64,000 nt of DNA from Spirometra erinaceieuropaei (lineage: Eukaryota; Platyhelminthes; Cestoda; Diphyllobothriidea; Diphyllobothriidae), in NCBI GenBank assembly GCA_902702965.1, contig CACRXP010000310.1, positions 366,806 to 430,805 of the forward strand. The letters are read 5' to 3'. The notes beneath the pieces were generated by a model. That model did not search any database and had not been told where the DNA came from. It worked only from the letters and a program-made list of their open reading frames with translations. Shown in pieces: positions 47,341 through 59,106 of this stretch. The first letter of the stretch is position 1; every line of letters begins with the position of its first letter. The position numbers were made by a program, and so were the translations under genes.

Positions 47341-48310
47341 TAATCCGTTAGATCAGGCTTCGGCTGTTTGGGTTGCCTTTCAGCAGGTGAGTATCCAGTT
47401 GTCTCTTGAACACGTTCACGGTAGGGGAATTAACAACAAACTCCGGCAAAGAGTTCCATTGGCGAATGACCCTCTGTGAGAAAAAGGAGGAACGTTGATT
47501 TGTGTGGCGCAGTTCCTTTTTAAGCTGGTAATCATGTCGTCTGAGATTGGACTTGGTTGCCATTTCAAAAAACGTTTCCCAGTCGACATCAAGATTAAGT
47601 CCTTTTACCACCTGGAACGTTGCTATGAGGTCACCTCTGTCCTGCCTGTAGTGGAGGGGATAGAGGTTCAAGGCCGTCAGGCGCTGCTCGTACGTGAAGT
47701 TTTTGAGGCCATGAACAGCCTTTGTAGCACGCCGTTGTACACCTTCAAGGATATCTATATCGTTCCGAAGCCACGGCCGCCAAGCCTGTACCGCATATTC
47801 CAGGTGCGGCCGCACAAATGTCCCGTATACTTTGCCAAAGACATCTTTATTCAAGTGAATAAACGTTCTGCGTATCGCGCTCATAACGGACATTGCCCGC
47901 GCAGCGACTTTAGAACACTGCGTGGTGACGTTTAGATCGTCTTTAATGAATACACCGAGATCTTTTTGCACATCTACGGTTTTGAGTGGTTGATTGTCCA
48001 GGAGATACTGTCGTGGGGGTGCATTTGTTCTTCGCCTCGCTGATACTACGTGCATTACTGCACATTTTTTGACGTTGAATTTCATGCACCATTTCTCGCT
48101 CCATGCGTGCAAATTCGTTACTTCCTCTTGTAGCATCCTGACGTCATCTTCATCTTTTATCGCTCTCCAAAGTTTAAGGTCGTCTGCAAAGAGCACTATG
48201 TCTGATTTCACTTCCCGTACCTGGTCATTTTAATAGATAATGAATAGGAGCGGCCCAAGAACTGACCCCTGTGGGACTCCACTCGTAACAGGTGCCCATT
48301 CTGAGCAGTA
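47340..48310 (-). mobile_element. CR1-like LINE fragment: RT motif B to C-terminus
   Basis: Minus strand. [17 protein letters not shown] (48,290-48,236) runs into a stop. Then 48,211-47,348 (287 residues) holds LFADDLKLWRAI with intact catalytic DD, KDLGVFIKDDLNV, FVRPHLEYAVQAWRPW, QRRATKAVHGLKNFTYEQ and a C-terminus with NVFKRQLDTHLL. The longest uninterrupted RT C-terminal ORF here. 5' part missing. Confidence 0.88.
47348..48211 (-). pseudogene. LINE RT palm/C-terminal ORF with intact FADD
   Basis: 287 residues, catalytic FADD near the start, no internal stops. Orphaned from its endonuclease and RT fingers, so inactive on its own. Confidence 0.85.
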
Positions 48311-48589
48311 GCCGCCCGCAGTGTATGTGTATGTGTGCGTATGAATTTGAAAACCGGCATCTCAAGAATCATAATTCGGAAGAAATAAGCTCTTTGGGAA
48401 AGATAGACAGGTTTTATTGTAAGTTTTCGATTTGGTTCCGCAAGTCGCCCTCAGACGTTAAGTGTGCAAAACAGTTAACATTAAAAATGCCTAAGAAATC
48501 GATTTTGCCCTGTCACTCCTGCTGGCGTAATGTTCTGATTGGCCAATTCGTTTTCCACTTTTCCTTGAGTGGTTACTTGATTAAGGACG

Positions 48590-48855
48590 GTAGGGAGGGG
48601 GTAGGAGGGGGAGTGTACTAGGAGGAGAGATTGTTTGGCGAAAGGATGGATGGGCAAATATAGAACTAGGTTTTCGGATGAAGAAAAACTGAAGGAGCCA
48701 GTTAGTCTGTACCACCTCCACGGGCAATTCCTCTTTTTGAAAGAGATATTTAAGTCCGAGCTTATTCATTTTGTGCGGTGTGTAATTGCCTTTCTTCTGA
48801 GAGGACAATTGGAATAAACAATCTTTTTCAGTAAGGAACTCAAAGTATTCCAATT
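48590..48855 (-). mobile_element. LINE linker fragment with CCTCC-rich tract
   Basis: Read on the minus strand it matches 8,800-8,915 within the LINE at 8,610-10,670: (A/T)TTCTATATTTG, CATCC(G/T)TTCGCCAA and a CCCTCCCTACC run. A third fragment lies at 49,188-49,240 (GTTGGCGAACGGATGAATGG). Confidence 0.6.
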
Positions 48856-48859
48856 GTCG

Positions 48860-49360
48860 TTTGCTCGACCATGCAGTTCAGTCTCCCATGATACACCTGC
48901 CGCTTCTCTCATCATGAGGGAAGTCTGTCCGTTGGCCATTGTAGTAGTCTGGGATTAAAGTTACCTTGCGGCCCTTTTCCGCCAACCCCCCCCCCACCCC
49001 GCGAATCACCGTAACGTTCGCTTCTCTCTGTCTACGTCGACACCTTCCTCGGCCGTCCGCCCATTTGCCGCCCATGGCGCTGCATTCCCCACCGGTTTTC
49101 TAGTAGGCATGTCAGCGTCACCTCATTACCCAAGTAGGTCACACTCCCTCATTATAACTCATCCCTTTCGGGGAAAGGTACTAGAAGGCGAGGTTAGTTG
49201 GCGAACGGATGAATGGACAATGGATGTGAATCGTGTCATAGTTAGTTTGACCTTAGTTGTCACGCGCCCGTAGGGGCTTAAAATGAACGCGTTTATTCCG
49301 TGCCTATGCGTGAGCTCCAGCCACCGGACGGTGCAAGTAAATCTGCCTTTATGGTAGATG
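48860..49360. other. Unclassified, with a LINE-linker fragment at its end
   Basis: Contains a C-run near 48,986-48,998 and the 49,188-49,240 fragment mentioned above. No gene. Confidence 0.45.
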
Positions 49361-49560
49361 GGCGCTCACCGATCAGGTTACTGAACCTGCTTGTCCTGTG
49401 GTGCCTTGCAGGTCAAAGTAGAACCCTCGAAGGCAGTCGCATAGCGACTAGTGATATATGCAGATAGGGTGATACCGACAAAGACAAGGGAGATCGGGAT
49501 GACCGTTTTTGGTTTATTAGCCGTCGTCAGCCTTTGAATTGGGTGGACGCGAGTGTTCAC
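49360..49560 (-). repeat. SINE-family body, copy 1
   Basis: Shares CTCACCGATC, CGACAAAGACAAGGGAGA and TTATTAGCCGTCGTCAGCC with 52,195-52,400, and the latter two (the first more loosely) with 51,970-52,156. The tRNA head is not recognisable here. Confidence 0.6.
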
Positions 49561-50084
49561 ACCCGCTTGGGTGGGCCAGTACGAAAAAGGGCCGGACTAG
49601 TTACGAGAAGGGGTGTCCCCCATACGCGTGCGGATGATGAGTGACGAACGGACAGGCAGCGTACTCGCTAACGTGAGCGCCGGCAAACAGTTTTCACGCT
49701 CTCTACGGCACATCCATGACTCACCTCTGCTGGTCCGACCATGTCCACGGAAGTGACCAACCGTACGGCGATTCGGCGCTCGGACGGTATTTACCAGGTA
49801 TGCGATTGAGAACTGCAGCCGACAGGAACAGGATTGAAACGGTCGTTTCCGGCCACCAGCCGTGTCTCGCTCGCAGATTGCGAAGACCTACGACTTAGGC
49901 CCAAGTCAGTTTAGCCGCGTGCTTGCATTCCGTCGGGAGTATTCAATGTTTTCTGAGAGCGGGCTTCGCCGATCAGCCTTATTCCAGGGTCTGGTTCAAA
50001 TCCTCGATGTTCTAAGATAGAGCCATGATCGGCTGACGGTGTCAGAAAAGGCGTGCTCAGTCTCCATTTTATTTCCTGATAATA
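49561..50084. other. Nothing recognised
   Basis: No protein similarity and no clear repeat match in the window. Confidence 0.4.
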
Positions 50085-50720
50085 CAGTGTGTGACCGATC
50101 TCATGAACTGGTGACTGAAATTCAGAAATGCGTTTCCGATTAGGATTACTTAGGCACCGCCACAATATTGATTATCATGCGGCATAATCCTATGATTTTT
50201 TGGACTCGCCAGGGTGTTGGCTTTTGAATATACTTCTTTTTGACTTGTAAAACTCACACTCGGTAAGAAGTGACTACTTAAGTAGCACGCATTCTTCACA
50301 TTGATTTTTGATGGTCTTATTGATTCAAGTATATTTTACAGAAAACATGCATAAAATATGCTTTCTTTCACTCTTTTCTTGGAGAATCACGTTGCCTTTA
50401 CATTTTATACTTGAAAAAGGGTATATTTGATTTTGAAAAAGTTTTCCTATGCCCGAATAATTTTGAGCCTGATCAGCCTTTGTATTAGCTTGTGACAATT
50501 TCAGTCTACATGGTGCACGCTTCCGGCGTAAGAAAAGTCATATATTTCTCTACGCCTTTAAAAAGAAACCATGTAGAGTTCATAAAATATTGTAGTGGAT
50601 GCAAACTATGTTCTACATTTCATGAGAAACATTGGCAAACGCACATGTGCGATGCTGTATGAATAGACATTGCACGGTCTTAAAAATCTCATAATTGTAA
50701 ACTTTTTCAAAAGCTAAATA
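50085..50720. mobile_element. Foldback element type 1, copy C (left arm and centre)
   Basis: Starts CAGTGTGTGACCGATCTCAT directly after TA. Continues through GAAATTCAGAAATGCGTTTC, GGTGTTGGCTTTTGAATATA and a centre with GAAACCATGTAGAGTTCATA. Its right arm begins (CACGGTCTTAAAAATCTCAT) but is cut off where copy D starts. Confidence 0.75.
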
Positions 50721-51362
50721 CAGTGAGTGACCGATCTCACGTAAAGCTGGCTGGAATTCTGAAATGCGTCTTCGATTAGGACGGATTACTTAGGCGCGGT
50801 TGTAATACTGATTATCTTGAGGCACAATCCTATAATATTTCGGACTCGGCAGGATGTCAGCTTTTGAATACACTGCTTTTCAATTTCTTGTAGAGACTCT
50901 ACTCAATAAAAACTATTACTTCAGTAGCATGCATTTTTCCAATTGATTTTCAATGGTCTTGCAAATTCAAACATACCTTATAGAAACCATAAACAAAAAT
51001 ACGCTTTCTTTCAGTCGTTTGATAGAGAATTAAGTCTTCATATTTTTTACTCGAAGAAGGAGTATAACTAGGTTTTTAAAAAGTTTCTAATTATGAGATT
51101 TTTTTAAGACCGCGCAATGTCCATTCACATTCCATAAGTCAACGAATGACCAGGTTCCAAATTATTCGGCAATTAGAAAACTTATTTAAAACCTAATTAT
51201 ACTCATTCTTCGAGTATAAAATATAGAGAAGACTTCCTTCTCTATCAAACGATTGAAAGAAAGCATGATAATCAATATTGTAAAGGTACCTAAATAATCC
51301 TCCCTATTCGGAAACGTATTTCCGAATTTCGGTCAACATTTCATGAAGTCGGTCTCTTACTG
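50721..51362. mobile_element. Foldback element type 1, copy D
   Basis: Left end TA-CAGTGAGTGACCGATCTCA and right end GACCGACTTC (on the other strand)-ACTG-TA at 51,362. About 642 bases. The arms pair around about 51,100 through ATTAAGTCTTCATATTTTTT and its complement near 51,215. The TA dinucleotide at both ends is a candidate target-site duplication. Confidence 0.8.
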
Positions 51363-51969
51363 TACTTCCCAATGGTGCTTGTGTTACTTCGTTTGTCGTA
51401 AATCGGTTCGACAGGGAGGTGGTGAAATCGTTCTTTTGTCAGGTGTCTATTTTGGGTATTTCATAAGAACCTCCCCTCCTCCGGGAGATATAAAATATAC
51501 GCTTCAAAATAATTTCGTTAATATAGGGCCCCCAAGAGAAGTGGTTAGCCACTGCTAAAGAGTTCTTCTTTTACCTTGTGACGTTACAGGTACATGTAGG
51601 CACAACAAACTGCCGAGGACAGGGGAAGGTTACCAGTAAGTACACAAGTTCTCCAATCATGTCATTAAGCATGGTTTCCTGTATCATTCATCGTATGTGT
51701 TTGAAAACAGAAGGCCGGAGAGTGGGGAAGGTCCTGCTGGTCGAGCCTCCTGCTGCGACGAGCTCTGGTGTCGTAGGCACATGAATCGCCTGCGTCACAA
51801 ATTCATGGGATACCTCGCGGAGTCTACGAGCTGCATCACGTCCGAGGGGTGATTCCGGAAGATCCAAAACCTCTGCCTCTCCCGCCGTCGAAGAAAGACC
51901 AGCAGGAACACAGCGCCCACCACGAAGGGCGTCATTACTAGACAGCCGACCAACAGAGCCAGTCCTCCA
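51363..51969. other. Nothing recognised between foldback copy D and the SINE
   Basis: No coding similarity. Confidence 0.4.
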
Positions 51970-52156
51970 TGCACTGCAAACAACGTAGGCAAAGTAGCAT
52001 TACCGACTAAGACATGGGAGACTGGAATGGAAATTTCTGGCTTATTAGCCGTCGTCAGCCAGTCATACCCAACCATGAAGTGTGGGACACCCGAGCCTCG
52101 AACTCGCGAACTGTTGGTTTAGAAGTCCACGCCTCTAACCACTGGGCCACGAGCCC
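51970..52156 (-). repeat. tRNA-Arg(TCT)-derived SINE
   Basis: Minus strand head GGGCTCGTGGCCCAGTGGTT with A box TGGCCCAGTGG, anticodon loop CTTCTAA (TCT), and B box AGTTCGAGGCT, close to metazoan tRNA-Arg-TCT. The body then reads GACGACGGCTAATAAGCC and CCATTCCAGTCTCCC, shared with the 49,360 and 52,195 copies. Confidence 0.72.
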
Positions 52157-52194
52157 GTTGCCCTATCGGTTTCGATCGGGAATATACAATGGTA

Positions 52195-52410
52195 GGGGGC
52201 TCTCACCGATCGTTCATACGGAACTCACTCGTTCCGTTGTGCCTTATGGACTCTCTCTCGAGCCCAACCAGCAGCCGCACAGCGGCGCATGATATAGGCA
52301 GAATAACATTACCGACAAAGACAAGGGAGACTGGAATGGCCATTTCTGGCTTATTAGCCGTCGTCAGCCAGCCATACCCAAGCCCGAAGTGTGGAACACC
52401 CGAGGCTCGA
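52195..52410 (-). repeat. SINE-family body, copy 3
   Basis: Contains CTGACGACGGCTAATAAGCC and GAATGGCC-type body sequence, plus CACCGATCGTTCATACGG also found in copy 1. The head side keeps GGCTCGAGCCTCGGGTG-like remnants. Confidence 0.65.
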
Positions 52411-52661
52411 GGCCAAGTTTGCAAGGTTATGCCACAGCTGTGTCCTGGTGCCTACATCCTCGGGGTATGCAGCAGCGCTTGTTGCCGACAGCCAATCATG
52501 GTCATGTCTGGCGTCCTGGTTGGAGCTCCCGTTGCCTCGAGGTTGTCCGCATTCGAAGCGAGCGGTTCCGGACGCGCTGGCCGGCAGCCACTCGACTGAC
52601 TTTAACTCGGACGCACGTGCGTCGCTTGAACACACCGCTCCCCTGCGAACACAACATAAAA

Positions 52662-53640
52662 TAGGTGGTCTAACTCATGAAATGTCAACTGAAATTCCGA
52701 AATGCATTTTCCTTTCGAAAAGTAGGGTTGTAAGACTAATCGGTCTTTAGTATTATTCTATAATAATTCACTTACCTCATGATGCCGGCTTTTGAAAGTA
52801 CTTCCTCCCGACTGCATGCAAAAAATGCACTCCGTAAAAAATGGCTACTCACGTAGCATGAATTTTTCTCTTTGATTTTCAGTGTCGCTAAAAGTGCAAT
52901 TACATTTCATGAAAAGCATGCAAGAAATACTCATTCTTCCGCTCATTCGGTGGAAAATTACGTCTTTTCCCAATTTTTTACTCGAAGGAAGGGTATTATT
53001 CGGGTTTCAAAAACTTGTCCAATTCCCGAATAATTTTGAACCCGACCTGCCGTTACGCTTACATTCAGGGTTTTGCAAACTGCAAGTCATGTATTTTCCG
53101 CGTACGGAAAACCACACATTTCTCTATGGTATTAAGAGGAAACCATATGGGGTGCATAAAATTTAGCGTTGGATTTGATCCGTGTCGTTAACTTTACAAG
53201 CCACGTTTGTAAATGCAGAGACATGACGTTTCATGAACGGCCTTTTCACGGTATTAAAAAGTCTCACAATTAGAAACCTTTTAAAACCGAATTATGTCCT
53301 TCCTTCGGGCATTGAATTGAAAGAAGACTTAATTTTCTACCGGATGAGCGGAAGAATGAGTATTTTTTGCATGTGTCCCATGAAATATAATTGAATTTTT
53401 AAGGGCATCGAAAATCAATGAAAAAAATTAATGCTAAGTGAGTAGTCATTTTTACGGAGCGTAGTTTTTGCATGCAGCCGGAAGGAAGTCCTTTCGAAAG
53501 CCGGCATCCTGAGGTAACTGAGATATTATAGAATTATGTTGCAGGCTAACTAGTTTTACAACCCTACTTAATTAATATTTTCGAAACGAAAACGCATTTC
53601 GGAATTTCCATTGACATTTCATGAGTTAGACCACCTACTG
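52662..53640. mobile_element. Foldback element type 1, copy E: nearly complete 979-base palindrome
   Basis: Left TAGGTGGTCTAACTCATGAA and right TTCATGAGTTAGACCACCTA (followed by CTG-TA). The arms stay paired almost to the centre: ATGCCGGCTTTTGAAAG, GAAAATTACGTCTTTTCC, and GAATACTCATTCTTCCGCTC-type segments each have inverted partners at mirror positions. The best-preserved copy. No ORF of transposase type. Confidence 0.88.
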
Positions 53641-54230
53641 TAAGCCATTCGAACGCCACCCCTCGGCAAGTGCAACACACCAATTGGACACAGCACTTGA
53701 GCTCTATCCATAAACCTACAAGAGCGGCTACCAACACCGTCTCAGGGACGATTGGACGCAGTCAATACCAGCCCAGGCTTCGCCAGCGGTCACTGCCGCC
53801 TGAGAAGGCGACTCGGAGCTTCTGTATACGATAAATTCCTCGATCTGGTGACTTCTATCTCTTTCTACAACTCGGGACTTAGCATAATGACTGTAGCGCT
53901 CAGAGTACGCTCTCACCACTCAGACGTTGCATGCTTCCTATTCGAACACCAACCCCTCCAGAGGGCAAGATGAAGTGGATATTCCCGGCAACGTCCATAC
54001 CGAGCGTGTGTAATGAAGTATTTTAGGTGTTCTAGGTTCTTGCGAAATCCCTGCTGCCTGTTCTGGTTTAAAAGCCAGTCAAAAATTACAATATTTGGCT
54101 ATAATTACTGCAGATTAGGTGAACTCCTGCATGAGCTCTAAAAGATAAACAGAGGGGACATTAGGGTAGACACACATGCACGCACCGCAATTAGTAAAAT
54201 CACCGAAAAAAATCTGCATATGTACTTTTC
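53641..54230. other. Nothing recognised
   Basis: No coding or repeat similarity found. Confidence 0.4.
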
Positions 54231-54239
54231 AGTGTGGAA

Positions 54240-54500
54240 GAGGAAGGTAAGGCGATCTCTGGGGAAGAAGGTTTACTCATCTGACGCTTCGTGCTCGTGC
54301 TCAAGCACAGCATCAGAGACAGAGCAAGTGAGAAATACACGGTTTAAATAGGCCATCCGCGCTCGCACCTGACAGGTTCGTCCCGCTCCCTTCTGATTGG
54401 CCCTCCTCTCGCGCGCAAATGGTGCCTGACGGCCTCGTATGGCGTTGGCAATTCGATACTGCGGTTGGTCGAGTTAGCGCCTGGTTTTCAGGCCTCGATT
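54240..54500 (+). repeat. Probable Penelope-like pseudo-LTR fragment
   Basis: TCTGACGCTTCGTGCTCGTG, then CATCAGAGACAGAGC and a TTTAAATAGGCC promoter-like stretch. The CATCAGAGACAGAG motif also marks the other Penelope-like terminal repeat at about 58,990. Inferred, not proven. Confidence 0.5.
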
Positions 54501-56084
54501 TCTACTAATGTCGATTACTTTTCAATGTCATAATATTGGCAAGCACTAAGTGCCACCCAAAACTGCATAAGTTCATCATCAAGAAACGAAGGTTGAAGTT
54601 ATTCTGCATAATGAGGACAACCACCGCTCCTCAGAGCCTACTTAGTCGTACAAAATCCACGGAGCTTCAACAATAAAACCCGTAGTGGCCTTTCTTCGGG
54701 CGCCGGTTGCAATGCTGCGTCTCATGCGTACTTGCAAGCGTAGCCCGGCCCTCGCCGAATCAGCTTCAAGGCCGGCTCAGATATACCCTCTCTCTCTCGG
54801 GGCGCTCTGACGGCTCCCCGCCCTCACTCCGCACATCGTTCTCACGGCGCCGGACGTGTGTCCTTGTCCGACCGCTCACTTGTTCCAACCTGCTCTCTGA
54901 TCATTCTGTACAGAATGCATTACCCTCTCAACTGTCCTTAAACTCCTCTTCCAATTCCAGGCCGGGTCTGAAGGTCCCAGTGGCCAGGTCCTCTGTATAG
55001 CTTTAGCTGCTACGGCAAACCTATCAAGCACTGTAGAATCATATTACTTGTTCAGATTACATTTTCTCAAAATGGCTACATTCAAGATTTTTGTAATAAT
55101 GCATGAAACAACATGAATTGAAAAAGGGAATTTCGTTCTCCTAATCAAGCACTCAAATCAACAAGTCGGTGAAACCTTCCTTACAAAAGGATTGTTTCTA
55201 GACTCATTGAAAGAAACCTTGAGGATACATCAAACGCAAGTGATGCACAAGCCGTAGGCTACGCTACGCAATCAGCTTGTGCTTCCAATGGATGGGAGTT
55301 GTAGATGGGGGTTGTCAAAAAATCCCATGCGGTGCCTGTGATGCTGTATATAGTAGCCAAACGAAAACCCACCCCTGCGTTCATCAGTCCTCAGTAGAGA
55401 GGTGATACCAGCTGTTCCAAGTTTCTGTGCATACCCTGTATCCCTGGCACACCTTCGCCTTGGACAAAAATCGAACTGTCGACGAAGTCTCTACTTATGA
55501 GACTGTTTGAGAGCGTGAAGTGTGCATCCAAAGGTCATCCTTTCTCTCCGTTTATTTATGTCCCACACGAACTATGTAACATGGTGTGCATTCATCTCAA
55601 CATTTTACAAACTGAATATATTATCTTCTTTACAGCATAGAGCAATACACACATTTCATTGCATGGAGAGGAACAGCCTGCAGTCTGGAGGTCCTAAATA
55701 TTCGTGCAGTGTAGGTCGAACTCAAACTTATTCCGGAATCGAAACGCAACATTAGGATTGAACAAGTCAGTTGACAAACACATGTTTCCGATAATTCATC
55801 GTCAGGCCACAACAATTACATGGAGAATGAACCTGTGAGGCGGCGACTATTCGACTAGCGAGTCCAGCGCTCTGTTGACAAAAGACGCTGAGACAGATAG
55901 CTTGTCTTCCGTGGCCGACCTTGTCAAATCTAAACCCTCATGTAGTCCAGAGATTGGCGTCTGGAGCGCTGAGTATCTTCCTTTCTGCGCTCCACCAGTT
56001 GCAGAACACGCTTCGTGAAAATGGCTATCCAGAGTGATTCATCCTTCGGAATATTAGAGAACGTGCCACGAAGCTTGCCGCTGC
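54501..56084. other. Unrecognised, possibly Penelope-like element internal DNA
   Basis: The ORF 54,707-55,000 has no recognised domain. No RT motifs are visible. The flanks (54,240 and 56,085) both look Penelope-like, which is the only reason for the suggestion. Confidence 0.35.
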
Positions 56085-56500
56085 ATGTACAGAAAAGAAG
56101 GACTAATTTCTAAGGCTGACTTTTCTAGGAGGCACAGCAAGCGAATTAGTGAGACGACGTCTAAGGACAGCTATCACGAGCGCCTTCCCCGCGGCAAACC
56201 TGCGCGTATTCTTCGCAAACTCTCCCCACCTACGATTTGGGAACAAAGACCGACTGCCGTCGCGGGCCACATCGATGGGTGTTTAATCCTTCACCTGCTC
56301 CTGTGGAGTGGAATATATTGGCCGTATAGCGGGACGTCTAGATAAGAGGGCACGCGAACACGTACCTGCCTGGCTAGGTAAAGGGGAAAATCGACCGACT
56401 TCAAATTCAGTTCTCGCCCATCTAATCTATACGAACCACCAAGTCGACGCTAAAGAAGCCTTTAAAGTTATCTATCAGGCGCCGGTACACTACTAAGGCC
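56085..56500 (+). mobile_element. Penelope-like element fragment with GIY-YIG endonuclease (family 2)
   Basis: FTCSCGVEYIGRIAGRLDKR (from 56,289) carries the YIG part of GIY-YIG with upstream Cys residues. REHVPAWLGKG and HLIYTNHQVDAKEAFKVIY follow, as in Penelope-like C-termini. Upstream pieces are frameshifted. RT is absent. Confidence 0.78.
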
Positions 56501-56829
56501 CGCGCAAACAGGTGCTAGCCACCGCCGATTGGCGAACCCTGCATTCTGTTGCCTGATACAGGCGTCTGTCTTCCCTGGCCGACTCCAGGTGGTGATCGCA
56601 CGTCGCCCCAAAGCCCTGAAAACAATCACACGCACTCCGCGTGTCTGACATACAGACAGACCTCACGCCCAACTCCGAACCCCTCCCCCCTCCCATTCCA
56701 ACTCCACCGTTCTTAACACGCTGACTCGGTCATTCAGGCGACATGGGAACAAGGCGTTTGACTAACCCTGCTCCCTTGAGACATAGTTAAATCCTGTCCA
56801 TGACTCACAGGTTCATTATATTGGCCTGA
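56501..56829. other. Nothing recognised
   Basis: Short unassigned gap with no similarity seen. Confidence 0.4.
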
Positions 56830-57188
56830 CGATGAAGTACCGAAAACATATGTTCGCAAACTGGCATTTTTAAAACCGGAAGGTACTATATCCCCGAATA
56901 TGAGCATTGAATTCGACGTAATTAGCTGCCAAATGAATACAAGAAAGGCTATTTTCGTGCCTGTTTTATACGAAACGTATTTGGATTTAGCAAGGTATCG
57001 AACACCGATGGAGTGAGTTATATTACTTATGTGGTCGCGCATTCCAAAACCGACATCCATATGTGACTGAAATACCTCTGAGTTATGCTGCTTGATAAAC
57101 CCTATTGCAAACCCACCTAAGTGCTTTTTCTTAAAAAAATCATAGTTTGGAATTTCGGTTAACATTTCAAGAGACACGCCATCTACTG
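56830..57188. mobile_element. Foldback element type 1, copy F (right arm only)
   Basis: Includes CGAAACGTATTTGGATTTAG, CGCATTCCAAAACCGACATC and GGAATTTCGGTTAACATTTC, ending CTACTG at 57,188. Matches the outer right arm of copy E. Confidence 0.68.
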
Positions 57189-57479
57189 CGGACATGCAGC
57201 CACTGCGTGAGCCCATTTGGGCGCAAGCGTCAAATCACCGTAGACTAGGCCAAATCACCACACGTTTCCCCATCAACGTGTCCACCACATTTAAACACCT
57301 CCAATATCCTACATCGCTGACACCTCTCGCGCCAGTGAAAAGTGTGTTCTTCGGCTCCTTCTCCACGTGGCTCATCCGCTCCCTGGCGTGATGTCAACAG
57401 TCCTGGTGTGAGTGCGTATTTAGAGCCAGGTCGTGTATGGGTGACATCCGCGACCGGGCTTTTCTTACTTCTGTAACCC

Positions 57480-58090
57480 ACCTCAGCAACAGTTCGCTGA
57501 CCGTCTCAAACATCCGACTGGTGTACGGGATGGGGTAGAGCGAGTGAGGTCGACTTTCAGCGCATACCTCCTCCCCTTATAAACTGTCTGATGCGCTCGG
57601 GAATAGTATAGTGGGCTAAAAGCTACAGCTTGGAAGGTTTCCAACTGACAATTTAACTCAGACCACACAATCAGCCCAATGTGTGTGTGTGTGTGGCGTT
57701 GATTGGCCGACTGGTGGATTGGGAGCCGGACTGCAGAGGCTCCTTCTTAGTGGCACTCTCATACATGGGAGAGCCGATCCGCCTATCCCCCTTTCTGTGT
57801 AATCCTTGTGTGTGCTTGGTCACTTGTACGTGATGGACCACAGGGCGTGATGGCACGTGCCTAGGTGACGGTTTTCGCCGTGCCAACCACCTGCGCCCTC
57901 TTCCACATCCGGTCTTCTTGAACCTGTCATGACGTCGGGCCCAGGTGAGGAAGGTGGAGAGAGAGAGTGCGATAGATGCTTCGAAAGCCAACAATACACG
58001 CACGAGCCACCGTCCGTGCTCCCACCCTGTTGGGGAGCGCACGGCGGACACCGTCGGCAGCAAAGGTCGAACTGTCGTAAAGATTCGAGA
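57480..58090 (+). repeat. Family R dispersed repeat, downstream copy
   Basis: Same order as 480-1,040: GTGAGGTCGACTTTCAGCGC, TATAAACTGTCTGATGCGCT, GCTTGGAAGGTTTCCAACTG, a GT run (57,679-57,694), GTCTTCTTGAACCTGTCATG and CGGCGGACACCGTCG. No coding evidence. Confidence 0.7.
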
Positions 58091-58740
58091 TTCGCTTCTA
58101 TTCGCAGACTGAGATATCTTATCGTGTTCATCGGAGACGAACTTATGAACCGAAACGTATTTGAATAAATTTCCTCATCTTCATCACCATCAAAATAGTG
58201 GGATGGTCGTTCCTGCTGGTCTTGATTTATTTATCTTTGCCGCTTGTCCATTTTAAAACTGTGCTCTAGACATCTCGCCTTTTCCTATTGACTAATTCTG
58301 ACCTCTCGGAGATCGACCGCTGACGGGCTGGGGTGACTTTTGCGGCCATCGCGGTCGAGGCCACGCCGGCTTGCTTGTTGGCTTCGCCCTCGTCTGTTAG
58401 CAGACTGATCATTCGCTGCTGTTCTGGTGAATTAATTTCGACCTCGTGTGTTCCACGTTAGTCACGTGACCCCCAGTCGCCCCGCGTGAATTTCTCGACT
58501 GTCCTATTGACCTTCTCCGAACTGATGGCTCCGTAGCCGGTAGCGGGTTGTTGGGCTCCATGATTTACTCTTTGATTCTTGATTCCGGAAGGTTTCAGGA
58601 GTTTTGCTGTTGCCCCCGGAACTTTCTTCGCATAGTGGATCGCAGGCCAGAAATCCAGCTTTTCTCCCCTCGACTGCTCAAAATAGAGCTGCAAAATGTG
58701 GATGCTAACTCGGGATAGAAACACCCAGAAACCTGCAGAA
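58091..58740. other. Nothing recognised
   Basis: No protein similarity. The minus-strand ORF 58,458-58,724 is not conserved with any family I know. Confidence 0.4.
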
Positions 58741-58741
58741 A

Positions 58742-58820
58742 TGGATCTTGATTAAAGTGCACGAAGAGAAGAAACGGACCCAACTCCTGAACATCCTGAA
58801 CGTCTGAACCATCATTTGTC
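58742..58820 (+). repeat. Direct repeat shared with 59,760-59,835
   Basis: ATCTTGATTAAAGTGC(A/C)CGAAGAG and CGGACCCAACT(C/T)CTGAACA occur at both sites, about 1,018 bases apart. The second copy is joined directly to a Penelope-like GIY-YIG start. Confidence 0.75.
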
Positions 58821-58929
58821 CACGAAGTTAGGAACCTTCAAGGATGAGGGCATCCAGACGTTTCATGACATCCTTCATGGTGGGCATAGCTAGCACAGCT
58901 CTGGTAACAATTCGACAGTCACATCCGAC

Positions 58930-59100
58930 GATGTTCACATTGCTGGAACAAGTGCCTTATTAGCCTGACGTTTCGGATTCTCACTCGAATCCATCATCAG
59001 AGACAGAGTCAGATAAGGTTAGTGGATTGCCCAGGTGTTGCAATAATTATAGGATGTAGTTGCTAGGCCGATTTCAGGACTCATAGTCGAAACGATCCTA
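58930..59100 (-). repeat. Penelope-like terminal sequence in inverted orientation
   Basis: Matches in reverse complement the sequence after the GIY-YIG ORF (62,640-62,790): CGTTTCGGATTCTCACTCGA, CAGAGACAGAGTCAGA, TAGTGGATTGCCCAG and AGGATG(A/T)AGTTGCTAGGCC. Penelope-like elements often carry such inverted terminal copies. Confidence 0.7.
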
Positions 59101-59106
59101 TGACGA

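Noticed and set aside
54707..55000. 97-residue ORF as a host gene
   Set aside because: No recognisable domain, and it sits between likely Penelope-like sequences; composition alone does not support a gene.
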